From Micromonospora citrea (GTDB taxonomy: Bacteria; Actinomycetota; Actinomycetes; Mycobacteriales; Micromonosporaceae), in NCBI RefSeq assembly GCF_900090315.1, contig NZ_FMHZ01000002.1, forward strand, positions 4,744,501-4,808,500: a stretch of 64,000 bases of DNA, read 5' to 3'. The translations under genes were made by a program, and so were the position numbers. Under the pieces are notes generated by a model that was given only the letters and a program-made list of their open reading frames with translations, searched no databases and was not told the DNA's origin. Shown here piece by piece: positions 43,571 through 52,441 of this stretch (positions within the stretch are counted from its first letter, which is position 1; every line of letters starts with the position of its first letter).

Positions 43571-44995
43571 ATGGCGTTGATCAGGAGCGGGCCGGCGCGG
43601 GCCTGGGGCGGGTCGGCCGGGCACCGGTTCTACAGCGTCGTGGTCTTCGTGCTGCTCGCCTCGCTGGACAACGTGGCGATCGGCCTGGTCCCACCGCTGT
43701 ACGGGCCCATCTCCGACGCCTTCGACGTGCCGCAGCGGCTGCTCGGCCTGGTCACCGCCGTGAGCTTCCTGGCCAGCGCGGTGGCCGCGGTGGGCTGGGC
43801 GTACGTCGGCGACCGCGCCAACCGCAAGCCGCTGCTGATGGTCGGCACCCTGATCTGGGCGCTGGGCACGGGCGGCAGCGCGGTCGCGGCGAACTACCCC
43901 GCCTTCCTGGCCGCGCAGCTCGTGGCGGCGGTCGGGCTGGGCGCGGTCGGGTCGGTCGGGTTCTCGGTCGTCACCGACCTGATCTCGCCCCGGCGCCGGG
44001 GCCTGGTGATGAGCTTCTGGGGGCTGTCCCAGGGGGTCGGCACGCTGGCCGGCACGCTGGTCGGCGGGCTGCTCGGGGCGGCCGACTGGCGGCGGCCGTT
44101 CCTGGCGCTGACCGTGGTCGGCCTCGTGGCGACGGCCGCCTACCTGTTCACCTACGACATCCGGCGCGGCCAGAGCGAACCGGAGCTGGCCGACGCGCTC
44201 GCCACCGGCGCCGAGTACGACTACCGGATCAGCCGGGCGGACCTGCCGAGGATCCTCGGCAGGCGCACCAACCGGTGGCTGATCCTGCAGGGCCTCACCG
44301 CCCAGGCGGCCTTCGGGTCGCTGGTCTGGCTGCCCGTGCTCTTCGCCGAGCGGGCCGAGGACCAGGGCTACTCCGCCGCCACCGCCGTGGTCGTGGGCAG
44401 CGTCTTCGCCACCCTGTTCCAGCTCGGCGGGGTGCTCTCCATCGTCGGCGGGCTGGTCGGCGACGCGCTGCAACGGCGTACGCCCCGGGGCCGGGCGATG
44501 GTCGCGGCGGTCGGCATCCTCGCCGCCCTGCCGTTCTACCTGGTGCTCTTCTTCGTGCCCGTACGCATCGACGTGCCCGACGGCGCCGGCGCGGGGACGG
44601 TGGTCCGCGCGGTGCTGGCCAGCGTGGTCACCGAGCCGACGGTCGGGCTGAGCCTGCTGACCGCCGTGGTGGCGCTGGCGCTGACCTCGGCGAACTCGCC
44701 GAACTGGTTCGCCCTGATCGCCGACGTCAACCCGCCCGAGCACCGGGGCACCGTCTACAGCCTCGGCAACCTGGTCAACGGCGTCGGCCGGGCGGCCGGC
44801 AACGGGCTGGTCGGGGTGGCCTTCCACGCGCTGCGGGCGGCCTTCCCGCCGCCGCTGAACTACGCGGTCGGGCTGGCCGCCTTCCAGCTCTTCTTCGTCC
44901 CCACCGGGATCATGTACTGGCTGGCGTCGCGGACCTCGCCGAAGGACATCGCCGCCGTCCACGACCTCCTGCACGACCGCGCCGAGCGCCTGTGA
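43571..44995 (+). CDS. MFS transporter
   Basis: 474-residue, about 12-helix major facilitator protein. It has the MFS motif region YVGDRANRKPLLMVGTLIWALGTG between helices 2 and 3, ISPRRRGLVMSFWGLSQGVG in helix 4-5, a long central loop (about 195-235) and NPPEHRGTVYSLGNLVNGVGRAAGNGLVG in the second half. The pattern resembles the spinster-like group; substrate unknown. ATG at 43571 has no clear ribosome site. Ends at a strong bidirectional terminator. Confidence 0.88.
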   Translation: MALIRSGPARAWGGSAGHRFYSVVVFVLLASLDNVAIGLVPPLYGPISDAFDVPQRLLGLVTAVSFLASAVAAVGWAYVGDRANRKPLLMVGTLIWALGTGGSAVAANYPAFLAAQLVAAVGLGAVGSVGFSVVTDLISPRRRGLVMSFWGLSQGVGTLAGTLVGGLLGAADWRRPFLALTVVGLVATAAYLFTYDIRRGQSEPELADALATGAEYDYRISRADLPRILGRRTNRWLILQGLTAQAAFGSLVWLPVLFAERAEDQGYSAATAVVVGSVFATLFQLGGVLSIVGGLVGDALQRRTPRGRAMVAAVGILAALPFYLVLFFVPVRIDVPDGAGAGTVVRAVLASVVTEPTVGLSLLTAVVALALTSANSPNWFALIADVNPPEHRGTVYSLGNLVNGVGRAAGNGLVGVAFHALRAAFPPPLNYAVGLAAFQLFFVPTGIMYWLASRTSPKDIAAVHDLLHDRAERL

Positions 44996-45029
44996 GGGCG
45001 CCCCGTCGACCCGCGTCGACGGGGCGCCC
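44996..45029. terminator. Bidirectional terminator
   Basis: Perfect 15-nt arms (GGGCGCCCCGTCGAC at 44996-45010 and its complement at 45015-45029) with a 4-nt loop, between the convergent MFS and GH13 genes. Confidence 0.9.
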
Positions 45030-45044
45030 TGCACCGCTACGGCG

Positions 45045-46817
45045 TCAGGCCGTCCGCACCCAGACCGTCACGTCGGTGGGCACCGCGCCGTCCTCGTCCA
45101 GCGGGGCGCTGGCGTGCACCAGCTCGCCGCCGGCCGGCAGCGGCACGGCCGCGTCGCCGAAGTTGGTCAGCACCGTCAGCGCGCCGTTGCGGAACGAGAG
45201 CACCTCGTCGCCGGTGGCGAGCCACTCCAGCGGGCCCTCGGCGAGCCGGTACGCACGGCGCAGCCGCAGCGCCGTCCGGTACAGCTCGTACGTCGAGCCG
45301 GGCACGTCCCGCTGTCGGTCCAGGGCGTGCTCCGCCCAGACCGGCGGCTGCGGCAGCCAACTCGCGTCGGTCGGCCCGAAGCCGTACGACGGGGCGTCGG
45401 CCTCCCACGGGATCGGCACGCGGCAGCCGTCGCGGCCCCGCTCGGTGTGGCCGCTGCGCGCCCAGGTCGGGTCCTGCCGGGCCTCGTCGGGCATCGTGGT
45501 GTGCTCCGGCAGGCCCAGCTCCTCGCCCTGGTAGAGGTAGGCCGAGCCGGGCAGGGCGAGCATCAGCAGGGTGGCCGCCCGGGCCCGGCGCAGGCCGAGC
45601 GCCGCGTCCGGCTGCGGGTCGCCGATGCCGATGCCGTTGGGCCGCCTGCCGCCCACGGGCAGCCCCAGCCGGGAGGCGTGCCGCACCACGTCGTGGTTGG
45701 ACAGCACCCAGGTGGTCGGCGCGTCGACGGCGTCGGTGGCCTCCAGCGAGCGGGTGATCACCGCGTACTGGGCCGGCGCGGTCCACGCGGCGAGCAGGTA
45801 CTCGAAGTTGAACGCCTGGTGCATCTCGTCGGGGCGCACGTACCGGGCCAGCCGCTCGGCCGGCTCGACCCACGCCTCGGCGACCAGGATCCGCTCGCCC
45901 GGGTAGCCGTCCAGCACCCGCCGCCAGTCCCGGTAGATTTCGTGCACGCCGTCCTGGTCCCACATCGGCGGGCGCGGCTTGTCGACCTCCTGACCGGAGA
46001 GGATCTCCTGCGGCTCCTGCCAGTCGGCCAGGTCGGCCTGCTTGATCAGGCCGTGCGCCACGTCGACCCGGAAGCCGTCGACGCCGCGGTCCAGCCAGAA
46101 CCGCAGCACGTCCAGGAACTCCGCCCGCACCTCGGGGTTGTCCCAGTTGAGGTCGGGCTGGCCGGTGTCGAACAGGTGCAGGTACCACTGGCCGGGGCGG
46201 CCGTCGGGCCCGGTGACCCGGGTCCAGGCCGGCCCGCCGAAGACGCTCTGCCAGTCGTTCGGCGGCTGCGCGCCGTCCGGCCCCCGACCGTCACGGAAGA
46301 CGTAGCGGTCGCGCTCCGGGCTGCCCGGGGCGGCGGCGAGCGCCGCGGTGAACCACTCGTGCGCCGACGACGTGTGGTTGGGCACCAGGTCGACGATCAC
46401 CCGCAGCCCGCGCGCGTGGGCCTCGGCGATCAGCCGGTCGGCGTCGGCGAGGCTGCCGAAGAGCGGGTCGACGTCGCGGTAGTCGGCCACGTCGTACCCG
46501 GCGTCGGCCTGCGGTGACGGGTAGAAGGGCGACAGCCAGACGGCGTCGACGCCCAGCTCGACGAGGTGGTCGAGGCGGGCGGTGATGCCGGGCAGGTCGC
46601 CGATCCCGTCGCCGTTCGAGTCGGCGAAGGAGCGCGGGTAGATCTGGTAGATGACGGCCCGGGTCCACCAGCCGGTGGCCGGGTCGCTGGGTCCGTCCTG
46701 GTGGTTCGCGTTGCTGTTCAGGGCCTTCTCCCAGGTGTCTAGCCGTACGGTCGGGTGCGGGTGCCGGAAAGGTCGGCGGTCCCCGTCAGTGTGCCCGGGG
46801 CGGCGCGGTCGATTCAC
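45045..46817 (-). CDS. GH13 alpha-glucosidase
   Basis: Cytoplasmic alpha-glucosidase of the oligo-1,6-/alpha-1,4-glucosidase group that cleaves imported maltose-type sugars. WWTRAVIYQIYPRSFADSNG starts the barrel; DLVPNHTSS, nucleophile Asp in DGFRVDVAHG, acid Glu in ILVAEAWVE and LSNHDVVRH complete the site; a C-terminal beta domain follows. The coordinates use the only GTG in frame (590 residues, no ribosome site, 32-bp overlap with lacI). A CTG at 46721 preceded by GGGAG would give 558 residues starting LNSNANHQ and may be the true start. It lies downstream of the LacI regulator and the ABC genes. Confidence 0.9.
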   Translation of the reverse strand: MNRPRRPGHTDGDRRPFRHPHPTVRLDTWEKALNSNANHQDGPSDPATGWWTRAVIYQIYPRSFADSNGDGIGDLPGITARLDHLVELGVDAVWLSPFYPSPQADAGYDVADYRDVDPLFGSLADADRLIAEAHARGLRVIVDLVPNHTSSAHEWFTAALAAAPGSPERDRYVFRDGRGPDGAQPPNDWQSVFGGPAWTRVTGPDGRPGQWYLHLFDTGQPDLNWDNPEVRAEFLDVLRFWLDRGVDGFRVDVAHGLIKQADLADWQEPQEILSGQEVDKPRPPMWDQDGVHEIYRDWRRVLDGYPGERILVAEAWVEPAERLARYVRPDEMHQAFNFEYLLAAWTAPAQYAVITRSLEATDAVDAPTTWVLSNHDVVRHASRLGLPVGGRRPNGIGIGDPQPDAALGLRRARAATLLMLALPGSAYLYQGEELGLPEHTTMPDEARQDPTWARSGHTERGRDGCRVPIPWEADAPSYGFGPTDASWLPQPPVWAEHALDRQRDVPGSTYELYRTALRLRRAYRLAEGPLEWLATGDEVLSFRNGALTVLTNFGDAAVPLPAGGELVHASAPLDEDGAVPTDVTVWVRTA

Positions 46818-47865
46818 GCACGATCAGGCGAGTGGGCAGGATCACGGGCGTCCCGGGCGTGTCGCCGGCGGGGGCGGTGCCGGCCGGGAGCCGGTCGTCG
46901 CCGGGGCCACCGGTCGGGCCGGGCCCGCCGCCGACGAGCGGATCGAGCAGCATCCGCGCGGCGAGCAGGCCCTGCTCCGCGGCGGGCTGGGCGATGGTGC
47001 TCAGCCCGACGACGCGGGCCAGATCGTGGTCGTCCACGCCGATGACGCTGACGTCCTGCGGCACCCGCAGGCCGGCGTCGCGCAGCGCGGTCATCGCCCC
47101 CATCGCCATCTCGTCGCAGGCCGCGAAGATGGCCGTCGGGGGGTCGCCGCGGCGCAGCAGCTCCGCGGTGGCCCGGGTGCCGCCGTCGATGGTGAACTGC
47201 GACTCCACGTCCAGCGCCGGGTCCGGGTCGAGGCCGGCCTCGCGCAGGGCGTCCCGCCAGCCCCGCCGCCGGTCGAGGTGGGTGGTGAAGGCCAGCTCGT
47301 CGTCGGGGTCGCCGGAGATGTGCGCGATGCGGCGGTGGCCCAGGCCGAGCAGGTGCCGGGTGGCGGTCCGCGCGGCGTCCACGTCGTCGATGCGTACGCA
47401 GGGCCAGCCGGGGACCACGCTGCCGGAGCTGACGGTCACCCCGGGCAGCTTCAGCTTCGCCAGGGCGGTCAGGTCGGCGGACCGCAGCGGCGTGGCGACC
47501 AGCATGATCGCGTCGACCCGCTTGTGCAGGTTGGCGGCGCGCAGCACCCGCTGGCGGGTCTGCTCCCGCCCGCCGAGGTTGTGCAGGAGCAGGTCGTAGC
47601 CCGACTGGTGGACGAACTCCTCGACGGACTCCACGACGGTGCCGAAGAACCACCGGGTGATCCTTGGGACCACGACCGCGATGGCGCCGGTCCGCCCGCC
47701 GGCCAGCCGTGAGGCGCTCGGCGAGACGGCGTACTCCAGTTGCTCGGCCGCCGCGAGCACGCGCCGCCGGGTCGCGGCCGAGACCGTCGGGAGCCCGCGC
47801 AGCGCCCGGGAGACGGTGGCCGTGGAGACCCCGGCCAGGCGTGCGACATCATCGATCTTCGTCAC
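46786..47865 (-). CDS. LacI family repressor of the alpha-glucoside operon
   Basis: 359 residues: an N-terminal LacI helix-turn-helix (KIDDVARLAGVSTATVSRAL), hinge helix (PSASRLAGGRTG), and a periplasmic-binding-like sugar domain (DPALDVESQFTIDGGTRA; SVIGVDDHDLARVVGLSTIAQP); the last ~45 residues carry a Gly/Pro-rich insert before the final strand. It sits between permease and GH13 genes, so it most likely senses an alpha-glucoside and binds the AAGCGCTT palindrome before the binding-protein gene. GTG start at 47865 after GGGGG. Confidence 0.9.
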   Translation of the reverse strand: MTKIDDVARLAGVSTATVSRALRGLPTVSAATRRRVLAAAEQLEYAVSPSASRLAGGRTGAIAVVVPRITRWFFGTVVESVEEFVHQSGYDLLLHNLGGREQTRQRVLRAANLHKRVDAIMLVATPLRSADLTALAKLKLPGVTVSSGSVVPGWPCVRIDDVDAARTATRHLLGLGHRRIAHISGDPDDELAFTTHLDRRRGWRDALREAGLDPDPALDVESQFTIDGGTRATAELLRRGDPPTAIFAACDEMAMGAMTALRDAGLRVPQDVSVIGVDDHDLARVVGLSTIAQPAAEQGLLAARMLLDPLVGGGPGPTGGPGDDRLPAGTAPAGDTPGTPVILPTRLIVRESTAPPRAH

Positions 47866-47890
47866 GGTGGTACCCCCGCTTCGCGCGCTG

Positions 47891-47926
47891 GCTCCGCCGC
47901 CGCCGGGTGACCGGCGGCGGCGGAGC
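47891..47926 (-). terminator. Terminator between permease and lacI
   Basis: Perfect 16-nt arms (GCTCCGCCGCCGCCGG and complement) with a GTGA loop, five bases past the permease stop. It separates the ABC transcript from lacI-GH13. Confidence 0.8.
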
Positions 47927-47930
47927 GGCG

Positions 47931-48899
47931 TCAGCCCTTGACGCTGCCGGCGAGCAGGCCCCGCACGAAGTAGCGCTGCAGGGACAGGAAGACGATCAGC
48001 GGTACGACGATCGAGACGAACGCGCCGGAGGTGAGCCGCTGCCACTCGTTGCCCCGGGTGCCGGCCATCTCGGCCAGCCGGACGGTGAGCGGGGCGGTCT
48101 CGTTGCTGCCACCGGCGAAGATCAGCGCGACCAGCAGGTCGTTCCAGACCCAGAGGAACTGGAAGATGCCGAACGCGGCCAGCGCCGGGGTGATCAGCGG
48201 CAGGACGATGGAGCGGAAGATCTTCGGGTGGCTGGCCCCGTCGACCCGGGCGGCCTCCATCAGGTCGCCCGGGAGCTGCGAGATGAAGTTGTGCAGCAGG
48301 AAGACCGCGAACGGCAGCGCGAAGCAGGTGTGCGCGAACCACACCTGCGCGAACTTCTGCTCGTCGACCAGGTCCCAGGCCGGCATGACGGTCACCCCGG
48401 CGATGGTGACGCCGGTGGAGAAGAACTTCAGCAGCGGCACCAGGGCCATCTGCAGTGGCACGATCTGCAGCGCGAAGATCGCGATGTACATCCAGTCCCG
48501 CCCCCGGAAGTTGATCCAGGCGAGCGCGTACGCGGCCAGGGCCGCGAAGGCGAGCGGGAAGAGCACCGACGGGATGGTGATCGCCAGCGAGTTGATGAAG
48601 TAGCTGGCGAGCTGCCCGGACGACGAGGAGCGCCCGAACAGCACCTCCTGGTAGTTCTCGAAGGTGAACTGCGGGTCGGTGAAGAAGGTCCACCACCCGG
48701 TGCTCTTGATCTGGTCCTCCGGCCGGAACGACGAGATGAACAGGCCGAAGGTCGGGATGGTCCAGAGCATCGCGATGACGATCGACACGAGGGTCGCGGT
48801 GCGGCTGTTGAGGCGCTTGCGCACCCGGGCGGCGGTGGTGGACGTACGGCCGTCGGTCTTCTGGGTGCCGGCGGCGACGGTGGGCGTTGCGGTGGTCAT
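47931..48899 (-). CDS. Sugar ABC transporter permease, MalG type
   Basis: 322-residue inner-membrane permease with six main helices after a long cytoplasmic N-terminus. The EAA loop, which docks on the ATPase, is EAARVDGASHPKIFRSIVLPLITPAL. Ends in the MalG-like LQRYFVRGLLAGSVKG. Its start follows the MalF-type gene by one base, so it is coupled. No ATPase gene is present in the cluster. Confidence 0.93.
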   Translation of the reverse strand: MTTATPTVAAGTQKTDGRTSTTAARVRKRLNSRTATLVSIVIAMLWTIPTFGLFISSFRPEDQIKSTGWWTFFTDPQFTFENYQEVLFGRSSSSGQLASYFINSLAITIPSVLFPLAFAALAAYALAWINFRGRDWMYIAIFALQIVPLQMALVPLLKFFSTGVTIAGVTVMPAWDLVDEQKFAQVWFAHTCFALPFAVFLLHNFISQLPGDLMEAARVDGASHPKIFRSIVLPLITPALAAFGIFQFLWVWNDLLVALIFAGGSNETAPLTVRLAEMAGTRGNEWQRLTSGAFVSIVVPLIVFLSLQRYFVRGLLAGSVKG

Positions 48900-48900
48900 C

Positions 48901-49950
48901 TCAGCCCTTCCGCTGCTGACGGATGTTGCGGATCTGGTAGATCACGATCGGCACCACCAGGACGAACAGGAAGACCGCCAGCGCCGAGCCCTGCCCGTTC
49001 TGGCCGTACCGGAACGCCTGGTTGTACATCTCGTTCGCGATCACGCTCGTTTCGTAGTTGCCGTTCGTCGCCGTCCGCACGATGTCGAAGACCTTGAGGG
49101 TGGCGATGGACAGCGTCACCACGACGACGATCAGCGCCGGCCGGATGCTCGGCATGGTGATCTGCCAGAACATCTGCCACGGGGTGACCCCGTCGAGGCG
49201 GGCGGCCTCCACGATGTCGGCGGGGATGGCCTTGATGGCGGCGGAGAGCACCACCATCGCGAAGCCGGCCTGGATCCACACCATGATGACGATCAGCAGG
49301 AACGTGTTCAGCGGTGACTCGAGCAGCCACTGCTTCGGCTCGCCGCCGAGGCTGACCACGATCTGGTTGAGCAGGCCGATCTGCTCCTGGCCCTCGCCCC
49401 GGTACGCGTAGACGAACTTCCAGATGATGCTGGCGCCGACGAAGGAGATCGCCATCGGCAGGAAGATCAGCGACTTGGCGACCGCCTCGAACCGGGCCTT
49501 GTCCACCAGCACCGCGTAGATCAGGCCGAACGCGGTGGCCACCAGCGGGACCAGGAGCACCCAGATCAGGCTGTTGACCAGGACCCGGACGATCGAGCCC
49601 TCGGAGAACATCCAGCCGTAGTTGCGCAGCCCCACCCAGCCGTTGCTGTTCGCGTCCATGAAGGAGAGCATCGTGGTGCGGATGGCCGGCACCACCAGCC
49701 CGATGGTGAGCAGCAGCAGCGTCGGCAGCAGGAAGAACAGCGCGAGGAGCCCCTCCCGCTGCTTCGGACGGCGGGGCAGCGGCGCGCCGTTCGCGGAGGC
49801 GGCGACGAGCTGCGCCTCCCGCCGACGGGCGAACCAGGCCGGCACCACGTCGAGGAGCAGGAGCAGACCGCCCACCACCGCGACGAAAGCGATCAGCCCG
49901 TACATCAGCATGAGGAACTTCGGCTGTTCCTCCGCGAAGTCGAACTCCAT
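48901..49950 (-). CDS. Sugar ABC transporter permease, MalF type
   Basis: 349-residue permease with an extra N-terminal helix (about 13-35, LMYGLIAFVAVVGGLLLLLDVV) ahead of the six-helix core. EAA loop: IVEAARLDGVTPWQMFWQITMPSIRP. Forms the channel with the MalG-type subunit; the pair accepts sugar from the binding protein encoded upstream. ATG at 49950 follows GGGAGG (CTGGGAGGGTCG) closely. Confidence 0.93.
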   Translation of the reverse strand: MEFDFAEEQPKFLMLMYGLIAFVAVVGGLLLLLDVVPAWFARRREAQLVAASANGAPLPRRPKQREGLLALFFLLPTLLLLTIGLVVPAIRTTMLSFMDANSNGWVGLRNYGWMFSEGSIVRVLVNSLIWVLLVPLVATAFGLIYAVLVDKARFEAVAKSLIFLPMAISFVGASIIWKFVYAYRGEGQEQIGLLNQIVVSLGGEPKQWLLESPLNTFLLIVIMVWIQAGFAMVVLSAAIKAIPADIVEAARLDGVTPWQMFWQITMPSIRPALIVVVVTLSIATLKVFDIVRTATNGNYETSVIANEMYNQAFRYGQNGQGSALAVFLFVLVVPIVIYQIRNIRQQRKG

Positions 49951-49973
49951 CGACCCTCCCAGGTCTGGATTTG

Positions 49974-50011
49974 CCGGTGGGCCGGCCCGCGTCCGCGGAC
50001 CGGCCCACCGG
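49974..50011 (-). terminator. Intra-operon hairpin after the binding-protein gene
   Basis: CCGGTGGGCCGG (49974-49985) pairs with CCGGCCCACCGG (50000-50011). Its position right after the binding-protein stop suggests partial termination or mRNA protection that raises binding-protein over permease levels. Confidence 0.65.
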
Positions 50012-50016
50012 TCAGA

Positions 50017-51357
50017 TCACTTCCAGCTGCTCTCGATGCCGTCGAGCACCGTCTTGGTGTCCTTGCCGTTGATCCAGTCGACCATGCCCTTCCAGAACGT
50101 CCCCGCGCCGACGGTCGCCGGCATCAGGTCGGAACCGTCGAAGCGGAAGACCGTGCTCTTGTCCTGCAGGATCTGGACGGAGAGCTTGTCGATCGGGTTG
50201 GCGACGTTGGCCAGGTCGAGCTTGTTGTTCGCCGACACCCAGTCACCGATCTTGGCGCGGCTGTTGGCGTACTCGCCGGAGGCCAGGTAGGTCTGCACCG
50301 CCTGGACCTCGGGGCGGTCGGCGAAGGCCGTGACGAACTCGCCGCCGCCCAGCACCGGCTTGCCCTTGGCCGCGTCGATGGCCGGGAAGTAGAAGGCGAA
50401 GACGTCGCCGTCCTCGGCCACCTTGGTGCCCTGCGGCCACTGGTTGGCGTAGAAGGACGCCTGCCGGTGCAGCGCGCACTTGCCGGTGGTGATCGGCACG
50501 CCGGCCTCCTGGAAGGAGGTGGTGGCGATGCTCTTCACGCCGCCGAAGCCGGCGTTGACGTACTTGTCGTTCTTGAGGATGGTGCCGGCCTTGTCGACGG
50601 CCTCGACGACCTTCGGGTCGTTGAACGGGATGCCGTGGGTGGTCCACTGGTCGTAGACCTCGGGGGTCTGCGTGCGCAGCATCAGGTCTTCGATCCAGTC
50701 GGTGGCCGGCCAGCCGGTGGCGTCACCGGACTCGATGCCGGCGCACCACGGCTTGGTGCCGCTGGCCGCGATCTTGTCGCTCAGGGAGATGAGCTCGTCC
50801 CAGCTGGTCGGGACGGTCCAGCCCTTCTCCTTGAAGGTCTTCGGCGAGTACCACACGAACGACTTCACGTTGGAGCCGAGCGGGGCGCCGTAGAACTGGC
50901 CGTTGACGGTGCTGTACTTCAGCCAGTCGGCCGGGTAGTTCTCCTCGGCCGTCTTCTTGGTCTCGGCGCCGGCGGGCTTGAGCTTGCCCGAGTCGACGAA
51001 GCGCTTGAGCAGCCCGGGCTGCGGGATGAACGCGAGGTCGGGGGCGTTGCCGCCGTCGACGCGGACGCCGAGCTGGGCCTCGAACTCGCCGCTGCCCTCG
51101 TGGTCGATCTCGACGCCGGTGCAGGTCTCGAACTGCTTCCAGGACTCCTCGAGGCGGTCCTCCTCGATGTCCCGGATCGACGAGTAGATCGTGACCTTCT
51201 TGCCTTCGATGTCGCCGTACTTGTCGTATGCGGCGCACTCCGCGGAGCCCGCGGCGTCACTCTTCTTGTCGTTGCCGGTGCCGCAGGCGGTGGCGCTGAG
51301 CGCCAGCCCCAGTACGCCGGCGATCGCGAGAGCCTGGCGTGATCTGGCAAACGCCAT
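50017..51357 (-). CDS. Alpha-glucoside-binding lipoprotein of the ABC transporter
   Basis: 446-residue extracellular binding protein of the MalE/AglE group. Signal peptide with lipobox ATAC (Cys25) then a spacer GTGNDKKSDAAGS. The two-lobe fold is recognisable from GKKVTIYSSIRD-like strand (KVTIYSSIRDIEEDRL), GSGEFEAQLGVRVDGGNAPDLAFIPQPG and GKCALHRQASFYANQWP. Bound sugar is inferred as an alpha-glucoside from the linked GH13 gene. ATG at 51357 follows AAGGAG. First gene of the transporter operon. Confidence 0.92.
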   Translation of the reverse strand: MAFARSRQALAIAGVLGLALSATACGTGNDKKSDAAGSAECAAYDKYGDIEGKKVTIYSSIRDIEEDRLEESWKQFETCTGVEIDHEGSGEFEAQLGVRVDGGNAPDLAFIPQPGLLKRFVDSGKLKPAGAETKKTAEENYPADWLKYSTVNGQFYGAPLGSNVKSFVWYSPKTFKEKGWTVPTSWDELISLSDKIAASGTKPWCAGIESGDATGWPATDWIEDLMLRTQTPEVYDQWTTHGIPFNDPKVVEAVDKAGTILKNDKYVNAGFGGVKSIATTSFQEAGVPITTGKCALHRQASFYANQWPQGTKVAEDGDVFAFYFPAIDAAKGKPVLGGGEFVTAFADRPEVQAVQTYLASGEYANSRAKIGDWVSANNKLDLANVANPIDKLSVQILQDKSTVFRFDGSDLMPATVGAGTFWKGMVDWINGKDTKTVLDGIESSWK

Positions 51358-51374
51358 GCCGTTCTCCTTCCTTG

Positions 51375-51405
51375 CCGGCGCGTGGGGGAATCGAACCCGC
51401 GCCGG
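51375..51405 (-). other. T-arm-like hairpin in the binding-protein mRNA leader
   Basis: On the minus strand CCGGCGCG and CGCGCCGG close an 8-bp stem around a loop containing GGTTCGATTCCCCC, which resembles a tRNA T-loop. It ends 5 nt before the AAGGAG ribosome site. No complete tRNA fits around it. Confidence 0.45.
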
Positions 51406-51423
51406 TCCGATGGGCGTCCCCAC

Positions 51424-51439
51424 ATGTAAGCGCTTGCAT
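51424..51439. promoter_or_regulatory. LacI-family operator for the alpha-glucoside operon
   Basis: ATGTAAGCGCTTGCAT, a 16-bp palindrome with one mismatched pair and the AAGCGCTT core typical of LacI-family sites, 67 nt before the binding-protein start. The cluster's own LacI protein is the likely ligand. Confidence 0.8.
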
Positions 51440-51603
51440 CCGGCCCGGTCCACCCCGGGCCGGACACGACCGAGTAACAATCCGGAAACCCGGCCGCCGT
51501 CGCGTGGGCACGCTCCCATATGAGTCCGGACATCTTTTCAGGAGTGGCGATTTCTGTCACGCTGGGGGCAGTCATAGAAAGATTTCAACATGGGAGGTTG
51601 TGG

Positions 51604-52377
51604 ATGCGTAAGCGATGGCTCGGCTTGTTGGCGACGGGTCTGTTGGCGGTGGGCGTGGTGCTCCCGGCGGCCCCGGCGATGGCCGCTCCCACGTTCAAGG
51701 TGCCCTTCCCCTGCGGGCAGTCCTGGTCCGGCCAGACGAGGACCGGCCACAGCCCGGCGTACGCGGTGGACTTCAACCGCACCGACGACCTCGGCGACCC
51801 GGTGGTGGCCAGCGCGCCCGGCACCGTCGACCGGGTCACGGACCTCGGCGGCACCAGCTACGGCAAGTACGTCCGGATCAACCACGGCGGCGGCTACAGC
51901 ACCTACTACGCCCACCTCAACGGCTTCAACGTCTCCGTCGGCCAGACGGTCGGCTACGGCAAGGTGATCGGCTGGGTCGGCAGCACCGGCGGCTCCACCG
52001 GTCCGCACCTGCACTACGAGCAGCGCCTCAACGGCAGCGACATCCAGGTCCGCTTCAACGGCGCGCTCGCTCTCTACTGGGGCACGAAGACCTACACCAG
52101 CGACAACGGCTGCGGCAGTGCCGCCGGCTCCGGCACGGTCAACACCAACGGGACCGCGCTGACCGTCCGCTCCGGCCCGGGCACCGGGTACGCCGCGGTA
52201 GGCACCGTCGCCGACGGCACCAGGGTGACGATCTACTGCCAGACCAGCGGCACCAGCGTCACCGGCACCTACGGCACCAGCACCATCTGGGACCGGATCG
52301 GCAGCGGCCGCTTCATCGCCGACGCCTACGTCTACACCGGCCACGACGGTTACATCCCCAACGTGCCCCGCTGCTGA
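51604..52377 (+). CDS. Secreted M23 peptidase with C-terminal SH3-like domain
   Basis: 257-residue exported protein. Signal peptide ends near residue 27 (PAMA). The M23/LytM-type metallopeptidase domain (about 30-160) has zinc ligands His49 and Asp56 (TGHSPAYAVDF) and the HxH motif at 135-137 (GPHLHYEQ). A C-terminal SH3b-like domain (about 180-257, LTVRSGPGTGYAAVGTVADG) probably binds cell wall. It likely cuts peptide bonds in peptidoglycan or proteins outside the cell. ATG at 51604 follows GGGAGG. Confidence 0.92.
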   Translation: MRKRWLGLLATGLLAVGVVLPAAPAMAAPTFKVPFPCGQSWSGQTRTGHSPAYAVDFNRTDDLGDPVVASAPGTVDRVTDLGGTSYGKYVRINHGGGYSTYYAHLNGFNVSVGQTVGYGKVIGWVGSTGGSTGPHLHYEQRLNGSDIQVRFNGALALYWGTKTYTSDNGCGSAAGSGTVNTNGTALTVRSGPGTGYAAVGTVADGTRVTIYCQTSGTSVTGTYGTSTIWDRIGSGRFIADAYVYTGHDGYIPNVPRC

Positions 52378-52383
52378 GCGGGT

Positions 52384-52416
52384 GCCGGGGCCCCGGCGTC
52401 TCGCCGGGGCCCCGGC
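52384..52416. terminator. Bidirectional terminator
   Basis: Perfect 14-nt arms GCCGGGGCCCCGGC (52384-52397 and 52403-52416, each itself palindromic) with a 5-nt loop, between the convergent M23 peptidase and TspO genes. Confidence 0.85.
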
Positions 52417-52441
52417 CCGTCACCCGTCCCGGCGCGGCGGG

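Noticed and set aside
51372..51410. tRNA gene on the minus strand
   Set aside because: Only a T-loop-like string is present; no acceptor, D or anticodon arms can be folded around it.
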